Source: Anthonomus grandis grandis (lineage: Eukaryota; Arthropoda; Insecta; Coleoptera; Curculionidae). Taken from it: a stretch of 64,000 nt of DNA. This document shows, one piece after another, positions 45,601 through 55,345 of the stretch. A program made the translations under genes and the position numbers. The DNA lies in contig NC_065547.1 in the NCBI RefSeq assembly GCF_022605725.1, forward strand, positions 8,163,167 to 8,227,166, written 5' to 3'. Position 1 is the stretch's first letter. Every line of letters starts with the position of its first letter. The notes under the pieces were generated by a model. It saw only the letters and a program-made list of their open reading frames with translations. It had not been told where the DNA came from and searched no databases.

Positions 45601-48600
45601 TTTTTTTTAAAAATATGTAATTTTGTAATTTTTTGTTGTAATGAGGAAATTTCTAGTGAATCTATAGAATTTTTGTTAAAAAATAGGTATGTTTTTTTTC
45701 AGAAAAATTTATTTTCCATATTTTGCTATAAATGTATGGTTAGATAATTAGATAATTTTTAATTTATATAATAATAATTAATTTTTCGACATATATGACA
45801 ATTGACGTTTTAACTAAACACAAAATAAAAAATATTTTATTTATTTAGACATGTCTTTCAAAAAAAGTCTCTTGAATTATTAATAATAATATTAATAAAA
45901 AAGTTTATTTAGCATAATAGCTACATACATAACAATAATTATAATTATAATATAAAGCAGTACTAAAGATGCCTTAATTTGTAAATAAAGCCTCGTCAGT
46001 AAAAAGGACATATTTTGGAAATTAAGGTTCTTCTGTACACCGGTCAAGAAACCACTGGCAAAAATTCACGCGGGGCATAAAATCATTGGGTCCTAATGAT
46101 TGCACCTCTTGCAGGTGGTAGGGCCGAAGAAGCTGTTCATTAACAACGTTCCATACCCTACTGAGCAATGAGCAAATACATTTTTTTCAAATTTTTAACC
46201 ATTTCTAATCATTTTTATCATTCATAAATTTTGAAAAACCATCTTATCAAAAAAAAAATGTATAGTACCCTAAAAATGTGTGTATAACAAAATTGTGATA
46301 TGTCAAAGGGTAACTAAAATAACTCCACTGCAAGTATGGACTACTTCTTCAAAATTGTGATAATTTAAGAGTTTGCAAGTATAAGTAACTGTAAAAAGCC
46401 ATAAATAAGGATCTGGAACTGATATTTGATTGGATATGTTTTAATAATTTATGTCTAAATGCGTCTAAATCTATACGGTCTGTTTATTTGGTAAAAAACA
46501 AAAATTACTGAATATTGTTCTAAATATTATTAATGTAATGGCGAGAAAATTGTAATCAAAGTAGCATTAAACATTTGAGGGTAATCTTGACCCTCAAATG
46601 TTTAATAAACATTTACAATGATGCAGATTATATTATGAGGAAATACTCGAAAAAATAGGTTGTATATGTAGAATAAGTAAATATCTAACATCATATACAA
46701 AACATCTGCTGTATAATAACCCCACTTGGAATTCTTTTTGAAGTTGTTATAAAATTTGCAGAACTACAAAATTCAAGACTTTCAAAAGATTCAATACACA
46801 GCTATGAGAACAATTCTGAACAGTGATAGATATACATCGATAGACAATGTGTTCAATGTTTTAAATATGTTTTCTGTTAAACAAAAGATTTTATTTAATA
46901 TTTTTACGCTTGTTTTTAAAATTAAAAATAATTTGTTTTCAAGTTAAGTATTTAAAGATATACATAGCTATAACACTAGAAATAGAAACGATTTAATCTG
47001 ATGGAAAAACGTAAAACCAATAAATTATGACCCTTTTACGCTAAAAAGAGCTCATACGTTTTTTGTAACATTTATTTTCTATCAAAAAAAATCCTTCCTA
47101 ACGCCCAATTTTCCCGCAAAAATAAGAAAATTTATAGTCTAGTAAAAAAAAAATTTTCTGTATGAGATTTTCATTGTAAGAAAATGTAATTTCTATAACA
47201 ATGTATGTATTGGAAATTTTAAAAAAAATTCGTATTTTTTATTTTATTTTCCATATATTTTAAAGAAAACCTTCCAGAGAGTGTCCTCGATTTCATACTA
47301 GAAACTCTTTCTTTTGAAACGTAAATCAAGACAGTAAAACCAAAAACATATATTTTTCAATAAGAAGGTGTGTCTTTTAGGAAAATCTCTGTGAGAGTCA
47401 CTTAAATTTAAAAAAAAAACATAAGCTCGATTTTTCATACATATTTCATACCTACAGAAAAATGTAAAACCAATCAATTTTATAACTCAATATTACAGAA
47501 GGATCTTTATGAATTTAATAATTTGCCTCATATTTTAAAGAATTGTAGTAGTTTAAGTATTTAAAAAAAAATCAATACAAAAATACCTATGTATTAAATT
47601 ATCAGTAATTATATATTATTTATTTATTTTGTTAAATTACGACAAATATACTGAAATTTTTGTTCCAAACATTGAAAAACCCCAAAACAGTTTTTTCCAC
47701 AATTATTTTGATTCGTCTTGCACAAACATTGGCAATTTACTAAAAACCTCTAACCACAAATAAGTAATTGCCTCAAAATTGTATTTTTTCTGTTAAACTC
47801 CCTTTAATGACAAAACTCTTCCAAAAAATATTGCTTTAATTTAAGACAACTTTCTCTAACCTTCCCTTCTTATATAATCCTTTACAAATCGGATTAAATT
47901 GCGCAGGTGTCTTCAGACCCAATGACAAAACGCACCTTCGTACTATTTAAGGGAATCATTAAGAATTTAATCTGTAGCCTTAAATATTATTTTCAAAAAA
48001 TCTCAATTCAAAATAGTTTTAAAAATATGTAAAAACGGTAATAAAATTTGCGTTGTAAATGGTTTTTGTTCTTATCTAAATAAGGCATTTGATACCATTG
48101 GAAAATTTGCATAGTCCACTGAAAATTATAGAATGATTTTTTTAACTAGAAAACAAACTGCAAAAATGCTTTTGCAAAATATATTCATAAACCAAGTGAC
48201 TTTGATCAGCGAAACTTAACCGACCTTATGAATTTTAACATTTTTCACAAAAATATTCAGTGGCCCATAAAAAATCCCTCAATTCCCTTGGACTATTGGA
48301 TTTTACTTAAAAATTCCTAAAAATGCAATAAACTCCCTAAATAACCCTCCCTTTCTACTGTTCCAGGCTACAGAATCGAAAAAGGCACAGTTCTATTCCT
48401 GAACAACTACGACCTAAGCATGTCAGAAGACCTCTGGACTTCTCCAGAGAAATTCATGCCAGAAAGGTTCATCAAAAACGGAGCTTTATTCAAACCAGAA
48501 CACTTCCTACCGTTCGGTGGTGGCAGGAGGAGTTGTATGGGTTACAAACTGGTCCAGCTGGTCTCTTTTGGTATTTTAGCCGCCACTATGCAAAACTTCA

Positions 48601-48695
48601 CCTTGAAACCTGTCGAGGGTGAATGTTATAAGGTTCCAGTGGGTTCCTTGGCTTTGGATAGGGAAGGGTTCAAAATTAGGTTTGAACGTAGGTAA
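33680..48695 (+). CDS. CYP307: Cytochrome P450 family 307 (spook-type)
   Basis: A five-exon gene of 503 codons: 33680-34061, 42792-43150, 44438-44642, 44698-44934 and 48367-48695, all GT-AG with matching phases (1, 0, 1, 1). CYP307 enzymes (spook, spookier, spookiest) are Halloween-group P450s acting in the 'black box' steps of ecdysteroid synthesis in the endoplasmic reticulum. An N-terminal membrane anchor (residues about 3-25) precedes a Pro-rich hinge (PPKPMKFPIIGH). The family signature NSLAFCDWS spans the first junction. Helix I is GGHSAVGN (316-323), lacking the usual AGxDT threonine, as is typical of CYP307. Helix K is EAIR (373-376), then MPERF (425-429) and the haem loop FGGGRRSCMG with Cys451. 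Ending and intron pattern look closer to CYP307B than to CYP307A, but I cannot settle the subfamily. Confidence 0.93.
34300..40140. repeat. Degenerate CCTGGAAAAC minisatellite
   Basis: Nearly 6 kb of loosely repeated 20-30 bp words: TGCCTGGAAAACATAAAAAA, TTATTTCAAATCCTGGAATA, and GAATAAAATGAAAAATTA. The strand bias is strong (CCTGGAA on the plus strand almost throughout). Units are diverged, so this is an old expansion. Patches of the same family occur at 19.5-20.2 kb and 30.8-31.0 kb and, inverted, near 2.0-2.8 kb. Confidence 0.75.
37750..40890. repeat. Direct duplication of ~1.5 kb within intron 1
   Basis: The blocks at 37750-39320 recur in order at 39390-40760: AATGCCTGAAATAAAGTAA (37777 and 39410), AAAACGAATAATTATCT (38357 and 39949), AAGAATGTTTA with GAAATGGGCC (38625 and 40185), TATAATCAATAAATCC (38686 and 40242), and TTGATTGCCGCACTCGT (39208 and 40659). 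Copies are clearly diverged, with internal gains and losses (offset drifts from about 1635 to 1450 bp). The duplication carries the end of a mariner copy with it. Confidence 0.8.
39150..39320 (-). pseudogene. Mariner-type fragment, duplicated 3' end
   Basis: Same sequence as the 3' end of element F (40600-40770), brought here by the direct duplication. It contains only the transposase C-terminal and terminal region. Confidence 0.65.
40600..41580 (-). pseudogene. Mariner-type element F, DUF4817/DDE transposase relic
   Basis: Reading down the minus strand: RFPIRAISHSQMFIRLHQRL (HTH, near 41510), LLYPYHLQRVQALLRGDFPQ (41290-41230), ILFTTEATCSKT where the first catalytic Asp is Thr (near 41150), MGIIGDNLIGPFFLPERITG, YFMHDGAPSYFSLIA (second Asp, near 40890), then a decayed third-Asp region and C-terminus. 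It sits inside CYP307 intron 1 in antisense orientation. No clear terminal repeats were found. Confidence 0.75.
41655..42112. repeat. Foldback repeat with ~110-bp arms
   Basis: The left arm (about 41660-41768: TTCGTTTTCGAGAAAATTAG, AGATAAACAAAGA complement, ATAAGTGTTTAAAATGG) is the inverted complement of the right arm (about 41994-42109). The ~225-bp centre contains a hammerhead-like core (see separate entry). The arrangement could be two abutting partial copies of one element in opposite orientation. Confidence 0.75.
41944..41970 (-). ncRNA. Hammerhead ribozyme-like core
   Basis: On the minus strand: CTGATGAG (41962-41969), stem II GGC/GCC closing a seven-base loop (41949-41961), then GAAAC (41944-41948). 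CUGAUGA, a stem and GAAA is the catalytic core layout of hammerhead ribozymes, which occur in Penelope-like retroelements. I could not draw convincing stems I and III, so this may be a decayed copy or a chance core. Confidence 0.35.
42113..42360. mobile_element. Terminal part of a TA-inserting element
   Basis: Ends ATGAACACCCTGTA near 42340-42354, the same terminal type as other mariner/MITE copies here. Reads on into the foldback arm. The other end is not identifiable. Confidence 0.4.
43151..44437 (+). other. CYP307 intron 2
   Basis: GTGAGT donor, TTTTTTAATGTAG acceptor. It holds an RNase H fragment of a retroelement (43735-43880) and otherwise only AT-rich sequence. Confidence 0.8.
43735..43880 (+). 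pseudogene. Retroelement RNase H fragment
   Basis: One frame reads DASKSEKGNGAAIYIPDLDI, then FKIDKNCSIFTSETIAI. The 'TDAS....G.A.Y' opening and 'SIFTSE..AI' block are hallmarks of the RNase H domain in I/R1-type non-LTR elements. Only the first third of the domain survives. Confidence 0.7.
45960..46180 (-). pseudogene. Mariner-type transposase fragment
   Basis: The minus strand reads LHPYHLQEVQSLGPNDFMPR, VNFCQWFLDRCTEE and KYVLFTDEA, the segment between HTH and first catalytic Asp of the DUF4817 transposase group. One stop interrupts it. No ends are visible. Confidence 0.7.
46390..47050 (+). pseudogene. LINE reverse transcriptase C-terminal relic
   Basis: The plus strand reads KDLELIFDWICFNNLCLNAS (post-active-site region), then FQKIQYTAMRTILNSDRYTS, VLNMFSVKQKILFNIFTLVF and DIHSYNTRNRNDLI. 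This is the thumb and C-terminal tail typical of insect jockey-type LINEs ('QNRAMR.IL', 'NTR...'). Broken by stops. Confidence 0.72.
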
Positions 48696-48915
48696 TATTG
48701 ATAAAATTGATGCCAAAATTACTTGTATAGACATGAATGTGTGTTTTTGTATGTTTTAAGTTATAAGGATTTTTGTACAGTATTTATAACAAGAGATCGG
48801 TACCAGGTTTGTTAATTATAGTAAAAAAGAACTGATTGATGATAATTATTATTATTAAATTTCTCTTAGTAAGTAATTTGGAACTCTGAGCATTATACAG
48901 GTATAAAATAAAATA
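48696..48915 (+). terminator. CYP307 3' UTR with poly-A signal
   Basis: After the TAA at 48693-48695 the first clear AATAAA lies at 48907-48912, within AATAAAATAAAAA. It is the likely polyadenylation signal. Confidence 0.5.
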
Positions 48916-49019
48916 AAAATTTGGCTGTATGCTCATAATAAGTAGGATAGTAAAAAAAGGGTGCGATGAAGAGAAAATTAAATAAAAATTGTAAACTGAT
49001 AAGTGTTTTATTTTATTAT

Positions 49020-49510
49020 AGCATATAAGATGGAGAGGTTATATTTTATTGCATTTACCACTGTTTCTCCAGATGGTTTAACGATTTTTTATGTAATAAT
49101 TGATGTTTTATTAATTTTAATTATTTTTTTTATTTATTTTTTAACATACTTGGGTCAGAGTATCCTATTTTTTGTGGGTAAAAAATTTCAAAGTCAAAAA
49201 ACTTTGTTTATATAATTTATAATTAAATGAATGGTGAAAAAAAATCGTTACAATAAAATGTAGCCACACCCTTGGTATTCCCCATCATTACCACTCTAAT
49301 AACAGATTAACGCCCATAAGTAGTGCTTCTGTGAAAACAGATTATAATTGTTAAATATAATCTCCAACAGGTATTTAACTTCTTTTGAATTTATCAAATT
49401 TATAGTATGAAAGCTATTATCCTTCTTAAGTTATATTTATACAACTATTTTCACAATTATTGGTATTATAGAAGGTTCTGACCGGGATTAAGAGGATTAA
49501 ATAATTTATT
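49020..49510 (+). promoter_or_regulatory. Copy of the forkhead upstream region
   Basis: Collinear with 54165-54495 at an offset of about 5.0 kb. Shared blocks are CCTTGGTATTCCCC (vs CCTTGGTTTTCCCT), GTGCTTCTGTGAAAA (vs ATGCTTCTATGAAAA), ATATTTATACAA and a pair of GGATTA sites at 49485 and 49494. Their 9-bp spacing equals that of the second copy (54474 and 54483). GGATTA is the core site of Otd/Bicoid-type (K50) homeodomains. No forkhead coding sequence follows this copy. Confidence 0.6.
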
Positions 49511-49759
49511 TAGGTAGAAGAGATTAAAGTTCTTTTGTCTTTTAAAAAACAGAAGAGAGAGAGAGTCAACATTAATCACTCTATGCATATTACTTGTAAA
49601 CTTTGTGGTTGAGTCAAATTGCAATTTATCTTAAAAAGTAAAACCTTGGTATTTATTTATTTATAAACGAAGCTTTCTAACAGACAGAGATAGTTGCCCA
49701 ATTACAAGAAAGCGCAATATGTAACAAAAGAAAAAAAATATGCTAGTAAACCAGTCCAA

Positions 49760-51560
49760 AAAACCTTTCTGCAAATAATGGTATCTTTGGGACCCACCTC
49801 CATTGATCCGAATGCCACTTAACTGACATAGATGGACATAAGTCCGAAAGTAATTAAGATATTTTCAAATCGTCTTAAACATACACTGGGTCAATGGTTC
49901 GACTTCAATTTAGGATACAAAACGTCTTCCTAAGTTGGGAATTCCTAGACTTATCCTAAGTTTTCGGGACACACCTCTTTGGATCTGAATGTCTCTTATT
50001 TGACATTGGCAGACATTTTGTCTCATAAGTCCCGGAGATCTAAAGATATTTCAAAGCGGTTTTTAGCTTCTTCTTGCATAATGTCTAAGGATTCATTTAA
50101 GGCACAAAACGTCTTCCTAAATTGGGAATTCCTAGACTTATCCTGAGTCTTTGAGAGTCACCTCCATGGAATCCATTGTGTCTTAACTAGTAGTAGTAGT
50201 AGTAAGGGTGGGGGAGCTAGAGCTCGGCAAGTAGGCCTGAGCAGTCCCTTTTCGCCAACCCCAGAATCACTCTTTGTTTCACAAATCACAAATCACTTTT
50301 TGTTTCAGAAGTTCTAGAGTTCTTGGGATATTACAAAGTGGTCTTTAAGTTCTACTAGCATAATATCTGAGGATTCAATAAAGGTACAAAACGTCTTCCT
50401 AAGTTGGAATATTCCTGGACTTATCCTAAGTCTTGGAGACACACCTCTCTGGATTCGAATGTTTCTTAGCTAACATTGGCAGACATTTTGCCTCATAAGT
50501 CCCAGAGATCTTAAGATATTTCAAAGTGGTCTTCAGCTTCTTTTAGCGCAATGTCTAAAGGTTCGTTAAAGGTACAAAATGCTTTCCTAAGTTAGAAATC
50601 CCCAAACTTATCCTAAGTCATCAAGACTCACGTCTTTGGAGTTTATTGTCTCTCAACTGATAAGGGCAGATATTTTGCCTCATAAGATATCTCTTAAGAT
50701 ATTCCAAAGTGGTCCTTAGCTTCTGCTAGCGCAATGTCTATGGATTCATTCAAGGTACAAAACGTTTTCTTAAGTTGGAAATTCCTAGAGTTATCCTAAG
50801 TCATCGAGACTCACCTCCATGGAATTTATTGTCTCTTAAATGATATGACCAGATATTTTGTCTTGTAAGTCCAAGAGTTCCTAAGGTATTTTAAAGCGGG
50901 TTTCAGCTTCTGCTAGCGCAATGTCTGAATATTTATTAATGGTATAAAACATCTTCCTATGTTCAAAATTCCTGGAGTTATTCTCAGTCATCGAGACTCA
51001 CCTCCATGGAGTTCATTGTCTCCTAACTGATATGGGCAGATATTTTGTCTCATAAGTCCCGGAGTTCTTAAGATATTTCAAAGCGGTCTTTAGCATTGGC
51101 GATAGCACAATGTCTGAACATTTACTAAAGGTACAAAATGTCTTCCTAACTTAGAAATTCCTGGACTTATCCTAAGTATTCAAGACACACACCTCAAAGG
51201 ACTCGAATGTCTCTTAACTGACATGGGCAGACATTTTGTCTCATAAGTCCAAGAGTTCTTAAGATATTTCCAAGTGGTCTTCAGCTTCTGCTAACGCAAT
51301 ATCTGAGGATACATTAAAAGCACAAAACGTGTTCCTAAGTTGGAAATTCCTGGACTTATCCTAAATCATAGGGACTCATCTCCATGGAGTTCATTGTCTC
51401 TTACTGACATAGGCAGACAATTTGCCTCGTAAGTGCCAAAGTATTGATGATATTTTGAAAAAGTTTTGAGCATTCGCTGGGCCAATGTTGCACCATTAAC
51501 AAAAAGTATCCTTGAGTATCCTTCAAAACTATCAAAACTTATACTAAATAAAGGAAAATT
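49760..51560. repeat. ~187-bp tandem satellite, about nine units
   Basis: The landmark CGTCTTCCTAAGTTGG and variants recurs at 49923, 50110, 50392, 50581, 50763, 50950, 51139 and 51328. The steps are 187, 282, 189, 182, 187, 189 and 189 bp. Each unit also has CATAAGTCC..GAG, AAGATATTTCAAAG, GCAATGTCT and GACTTATCCTAAGTC blocks. The 282-bp step has an extra ~95 bp (about 50188-50282) starting with (AGT)n and a GC-rich tract. Units are perhaps 80-90% alike. No conserved ORF. Confidence 0.93.
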
Positions 51561-51887
51561 CACAAAGGAATTTATTATATGTACGTGTGCACCAAATGAT
51601 TGGAGAATTCGATAAACAGATAGAGTAGTATCTGGTTACAATAAAAGTAGGTCTATTGCTAAGATTGTAACTATTAAAAAATAATTGATCCAATAAATAC
51701 GTGTATTCACTTAAATTATGTACAACTGAGACTGTATTATATAATTTAAGATTGTCAAGTGCTATTTCCTATAAAATCTATAATTTAACATATTTACAAA
51801 TTTGCGCTGTAGGCTCTTAAGTCGGTTGAGAGTATTGGTCAAATCAATCTTGGTAAGGGTTTACTTGTTCTACAAAAAATAAAAGGG
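51561..51887. other. Spacer, no gene seen
   Basis: AT-rich sequence between the satellite and a possible micro-ORF. Nothing recognisable. Confidence 0.35.
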
Positions 51888-52064
51888 ATGGATTACTGGT
51901 GGTAAGTTTAATAGAGAAAATCTAGGAGTAAGATCATCAAGCTTCATTTAATTTTTTTCAGGGTATTTGTCGAGTATCAAGGATCAGTTAAACGCAAGGA
52001 AAACGTATCAGTAGTGGTTGAGCAGTTGGCAGAGTTGATAGAACAAGAGCACGACGATAAGTAG
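51888..52064 (+). CDS. Possible two-exon micro-ORF, unknown
   Basis: Exon 1 51888-51901 (ATG, five codons), a 60-bp intron with GTAAGT donor and polypyrimidine-TTTTTTTCAG acceptor (51902-51961), exon 2 51962-52064 ending TAG. The joined product has 38 residues, with VFVEYQGSVKRKENVSVVVE and QLAELIEQEHDDK as its second exon. The phases agree and exon 2 is less AT-rich than its flanks. It may be the last exons of a longer gene, part of a retroelement, or chance. No family recognised. Confidence 0.3.
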
Positions 52065-52490
52065 CGGAATACGCGACTATTCTTTTACGGACCAATTATG
52101 ACGTAATATTATCAAAGACGGGAGAAGGGCTACTTTCTCTATATATTTAAAGACGGTAATAAAAGATCAGAGCGTATCTTTTGTTCTAAAAGGTAAAACG
52201 ATTTCCCGATAATGTATTTATTAAAAGACGTGTCAACTAAACTAAAGACATTCTACGATTTAATTAAAATAAGTCAATACGTTTAATAAAAGAAGTTGAT
52301 ACTTACCTAAATAGTATAATTTTACCCGAAATACTTACCTGTTAACCAGTGTTTGGTTTTAACTATTCTATTAACATTAAATTTATGTCAACAGAATAGT
52401 TATGTAATTTCTAAAAAGAATCCAGTGCTTTTTTTGTATAAACTGGAACCCTTAGACAATAAGAAAAAGCCTACAATAATGTTATTATTC
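52065..52490. other. Spacer, no gene seen
   Basis: A TATATATTTAAA followed 20 bp later by AATAAAAG (near 52140-52165) resembles LTR promoter/poly-A spacing, but I found no LTR partner. Confidence 0.3.
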
Positions 52491-53030
52491 CAGGCTCTTA
52501 AGCCATCAATTAATTATATTTTTTAGGCAGTCTAACCATCAATTTCTTAAAAATATTTCCAGGCAATTAAAAAAATAATTTAATTATTCCTGGCAGTTAT
52601 GCGATCAACTGCCTCGTCTCTATTTTAACTTAGAGAAATAGTTAAACCACTCAACTGCCTGGACGTGATAGAATTCAACATTTGTCTGCCTGAAATTACA
52701 AATAGAAAATCTGGCTTAATTGACTGGAAGAAATAGAATTTTTTAATTCCAGGCAATTGAGTCATTGATTCATTAGGTACATTTCAGGCTGTCTAGTGGT
52801 TAATTCCGCCATTTGGCCAAATATGGTGGCAATGCTTTCTTTGTGGGATGTTGTCCATTTATATCTTAGTCCTACAAATATATAATCCAAAATACCTACA
52901 TACATTTCGCCCATATCGGTGATACTTGAAAAAAGGGTAGAATACGGACCAAAATCTGGATTCATGATATTAGACTAGATATAGTTAGGCAATAGTGTCA
53001 AGGTAATTGAAATATTCCAGGCAGTTGATC
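52490..53030. repeat. Degenerate CCAGGCAATT repeat
   Basis: Words CCAGGCAATTGAGTCAT, CCTGGCAGTTATGCGATC and complementary CAACTGCCTGGA recur on both strands at 60-120 bp steps. A non-repeat insert of about 200 bp lies at 52780-52980. Confidence 0.5.
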
Positions 53031-53079
53031 CCATGTCTAGACATATTCTCAAATACCTGAAAATGATAAAACTGTACCG

Positions 53080-53420
53080 TGTAAAAAAACATAATGACTT
53101 AAGATCATTGAGATATTGTAAAGTTCAAACTTTTGCTAATGACACTCAGTTATACTGTTGTTTTGCTGATATGTTTATGGAAACATTGGAAACTGAAGCT
53201 CTTATAAATGAGGATTTTATGACTCATAATTCATTATCTCAAAGCCATAATTTAAAATAATAATTAATAATAAAAATCAAGTTTTGAAAAATTTCAATAT
53301 TTTTATTGATGAATATAAAGTTAATATGGTTGAATTTACGTTTTAAAGAACATATAAAAACTTCAACTATTCAAAGGGTTAATATCATAAATATAGATTA
53401 AAAACGTCATAAAATTGTAA
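53080..53420 (+). pseudogene. LINE reverse transcriptase fragment
   Basis: Reads CKVQTFANDTQLYCCFADMF and NEDFMTHNSLSQSHNLK, matching the RT active-site region (F/YADDTQLY; here the first Asp is Asn) and the downstream 'L....S..H.LKLN' helix. The fragment is short and broken on both sides. Confidence 0.7.
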
Positions 53421-54164
53421 ATAATTTTTAAACCGCAAGGTTAGAAAGGAATTATGTGAATTTTAATTAATGTGATTATATTTATAGTTTTTGTTTGAGA
53501 TAAGTAGCAAGAGAGTAAATCTCGTATATAAAGAGTTCAAAACTTTTGAGTTGGGTTATGTGATCAAAAATATGACTACATTACACCGTGGTATAAGGAA
53601 CTAAATTGGTTTAAAAAGAATGATTGGAGAATTTGGCATTTTTGCAATTTTTTAATAAAGATTATTAAAAATCATCAATGCCATTTTCACTTATATTCAG
53701 AAATGAATTTCATAATAGTTTCAAAAGAGTTTTTCATATAATGCTGTCAAAGATTCAAAGTATTCAGTTACAAATATATTTATTTTATTTTAAATTGCAC
53801 AATGAATAAGAATATCCTATAAGCCATTAAAATGTGCATGGGATATTACAAGCAGAATTCCCACAATTATCCTAACAAAATTCATTCGAGAGTATTAAAA
53901 AAAGTAAAATAAAATATGCCCAGGATATGGATAGGACAAAATATTCCAGGAATATATCTGGGCTTCCTCTGGTGTAATTAAATGTTAATGGATATTTATG
54001 CAACATTTTCTATGTGACAAAATTTGCCTATACATTTTTAAAATTTTATTTATTACCATTTTTTATTCCTTATCCCTTAAAAAAACACAGAATTTCGATA
54101 TAGTTAACTAATTCATCAGTTTATTCTTCACATTGTTCTTTTAACAACAATAAACAGTAAAAAA
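53421..54164. other. Spacer upstream of the forkhead gene
   Basis: AT-rich, no coding frame or recognisable repeat. Confidence 0.35.
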
Positions 54165-54495
54165 TGGTTTTTCTTTTATTTTCCATTTCACTGGTTTGTC
54201 ATAAATTTTCAAATGGATTTTTTAGATTTTTTTTTATAAAAAAACATTTTTTTTCAACAATCACCACAACCTTGGTTTTCCCTATGATCACCCTCTCCAC
54301 CATGTTAATCCTTAATCCATGCTTCTATGAAAATAAGATTAAAAGTGCCAAATACAACCTTGAACATGCATTTAACGTCCCTTTAACAATATTCCCAACC
54401 AATAGCATGCAAACCATAATCATATTTATACAATTCTCTTTACGTTAATTGATATTATGGGCGGTCCAGGAACGGATTAATCGGATTAAACTCAA
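54165..54495 (+). promoter_or_regulatory. Forkhead-gene upstream element with paired GGATTA
   Basis: Second copy of the 49020-49510 region. GGATTA sites lie at 54474-54479 and 54483-54488, about 100 bp before the ATG. A likely initiator TCAGTTA is at 54550-54556. No TATA box is visible at -30. The paired sites could bind Otd/Bicoid-type homeodomains, which would suit a head-patterning FoxG-type gene. Confidence 0.5.
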
Positions 54496-54581
54496 ACACC
54501 CTTTCACATTTCAAAAGGTACTTAACACGATTTAGAATGAGACAAATCATCAGTTAACATTGTGAAGTCAATAGTACAATC

Positions 54582-55151
54582 ATGTCTTCCACATCAAGCA
54601 ATACATCAAGTGAAGATTGTGAATCCCTCAGTGGCTGTGATAAACCCATATATTCCTATAACGCATTGATAGTGATGGCTATAAGAAGTAGTCCTAGAGG
54701 TATGTTAAGTTTAAACGACATTTACGAGTATATTATGGCGACGTTTCCTTACTACAAGAACACCGCAAAGAAGCAATCCTGGCAAAATTCCGTTAGGCAT
54801 AACTTGAGTATCAGTGAGTACTTCATAAAAGTACCAAGACCCATTAATGATGGAGGCAAAGGAAACTTATGGACCTTACATCCTTCGGCACATAACATTT
54901 TTATTGGAGAAACCACTGGTAAATTGAGGAAAAACGCTCACGAAGTACCATCGTGCCCTTTAGTGACCCCAATGCTCCCTCAGCTGGATACATATCACAT
55001 GCACCAAAGGGCCCAACAAGAGTACCAGCATTACCAGCAATTGTTGCAGTACCAACAGGAGGTGCAGTATAGATATGAGCAACTTTATTATCCGTATGTG
55101 CCGATGCCTGGACATCATTTTCCGCCCCCAGGACCGTTTCCCAGGTTTTAA
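54582..55151 (+). CDS. Forkhead transcription factor, FoxG/sloppy-paired type
   Basis: This is an intronless gene of 189 codons, encoding a nuclear DNA-binding factor. The forkhead domain spans residues about 21-117: KPIYSYNALIVMAIRSSPRG, LSLNDIYEYIMATFPYY, then recognition helix WQNSVRHNLSISEYF, and wing region GKGNLWTLHPSAHNIFIGET with TGKLRKN. The closing IFIG-TTGKLR segment is characteristic of FoxG (slp, fd19B). Unusual features are two extra residues before WQNS and several changes at positions normally invariant in FoxG. The tail is Gln/Tyr-rich and ends in Pro-rich PPPGPFPRF. It is much shorter than slp proteins, so a divergent fd19B-like paralogue is likely. The start is the first ATG after an initiator at 54550. 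Confidence 0.9.
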   Translation: MSSTSSNTSSEDCESLSGCDKPIYSYNALIVMAIRSSPRGMLSLNDIYEYIMATFPYYKNTAKKQSWQNSVRHNLSISEYFIKVPRPINDGGKGNLWTLHPSAHNIFIGETTGKLRKNAHEVPSCPLVTPMLPQLDTYHMHQRAQQEYQHYQQLLQYQQEVQYRYEQLYYPYVPMPGHHFPPPGPFPRF

Positions 55152-55345
55152 AAGGTTTTTTTGTTGTTGGCATTTTTTGTTGCTGAACGTACTTACGTGT
55201 GATATAAGTTAAGTGAATTTGTTGTAAAATGCTAAGTGTATTGTAACATGTTGGAATGTATGTATGTAAAAGTTAAACTATATTAATAATTATTGTCAAT
55301 ATTACGTAATATAAATAAAAAACACTAAATTATTTATTTTTCTTT
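55152..55345 (+). terminator. Forkhead gene 3' UTR, poly-A signal
   Basis: AATAAAAAAC near 55313 is the first AATAAA after the stop. Sequence before it is AT-rich and non-coding. Confidence 0.45.

Larger units (their letters stand above)
44935..48366 (+). other. CYP307 intron 4 (3.4 kb)
   Basis: GTAAGT donor at 44935, CTACTGTTCCAG acceptor ending 48366. It contains a minus-strand RT motif-A scrap near 45060-45110 (MLDPTKAIDTI), a mariner fragment (45960-46180), a LINE RT relic (46390-47050) and otherwise AT-rich DNA. Confidence 0.8.

Noticed and set aside
48060..48115. RT motif-A-like KAFDTIG in intron 4
   Set aside because: A single 7-residue match with no neighbouring RT blocks in frame; not enough to call a fragment.
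49003..49215. 70-codon hydrophobic ORF after CYP307
   Set aside because: AT-rich sequence with TTT/ATT codons only. It lies in the duplicated regulatory region and has no matching frame in the other copy.
52140..52165. TATA plus AATAAA arrangement like an LTR
   Set aside because: No second LTR, primer-binding site or gag/pol sequence was found nearby.
54164..54448. Possible membrane protein ORF before the forkhead gene
   Set aside because: The segment has a diverged non-coding homologue at 49.0-49.5 kb in which the frame is not kept. Poly-T gives false hydrophobic residues.
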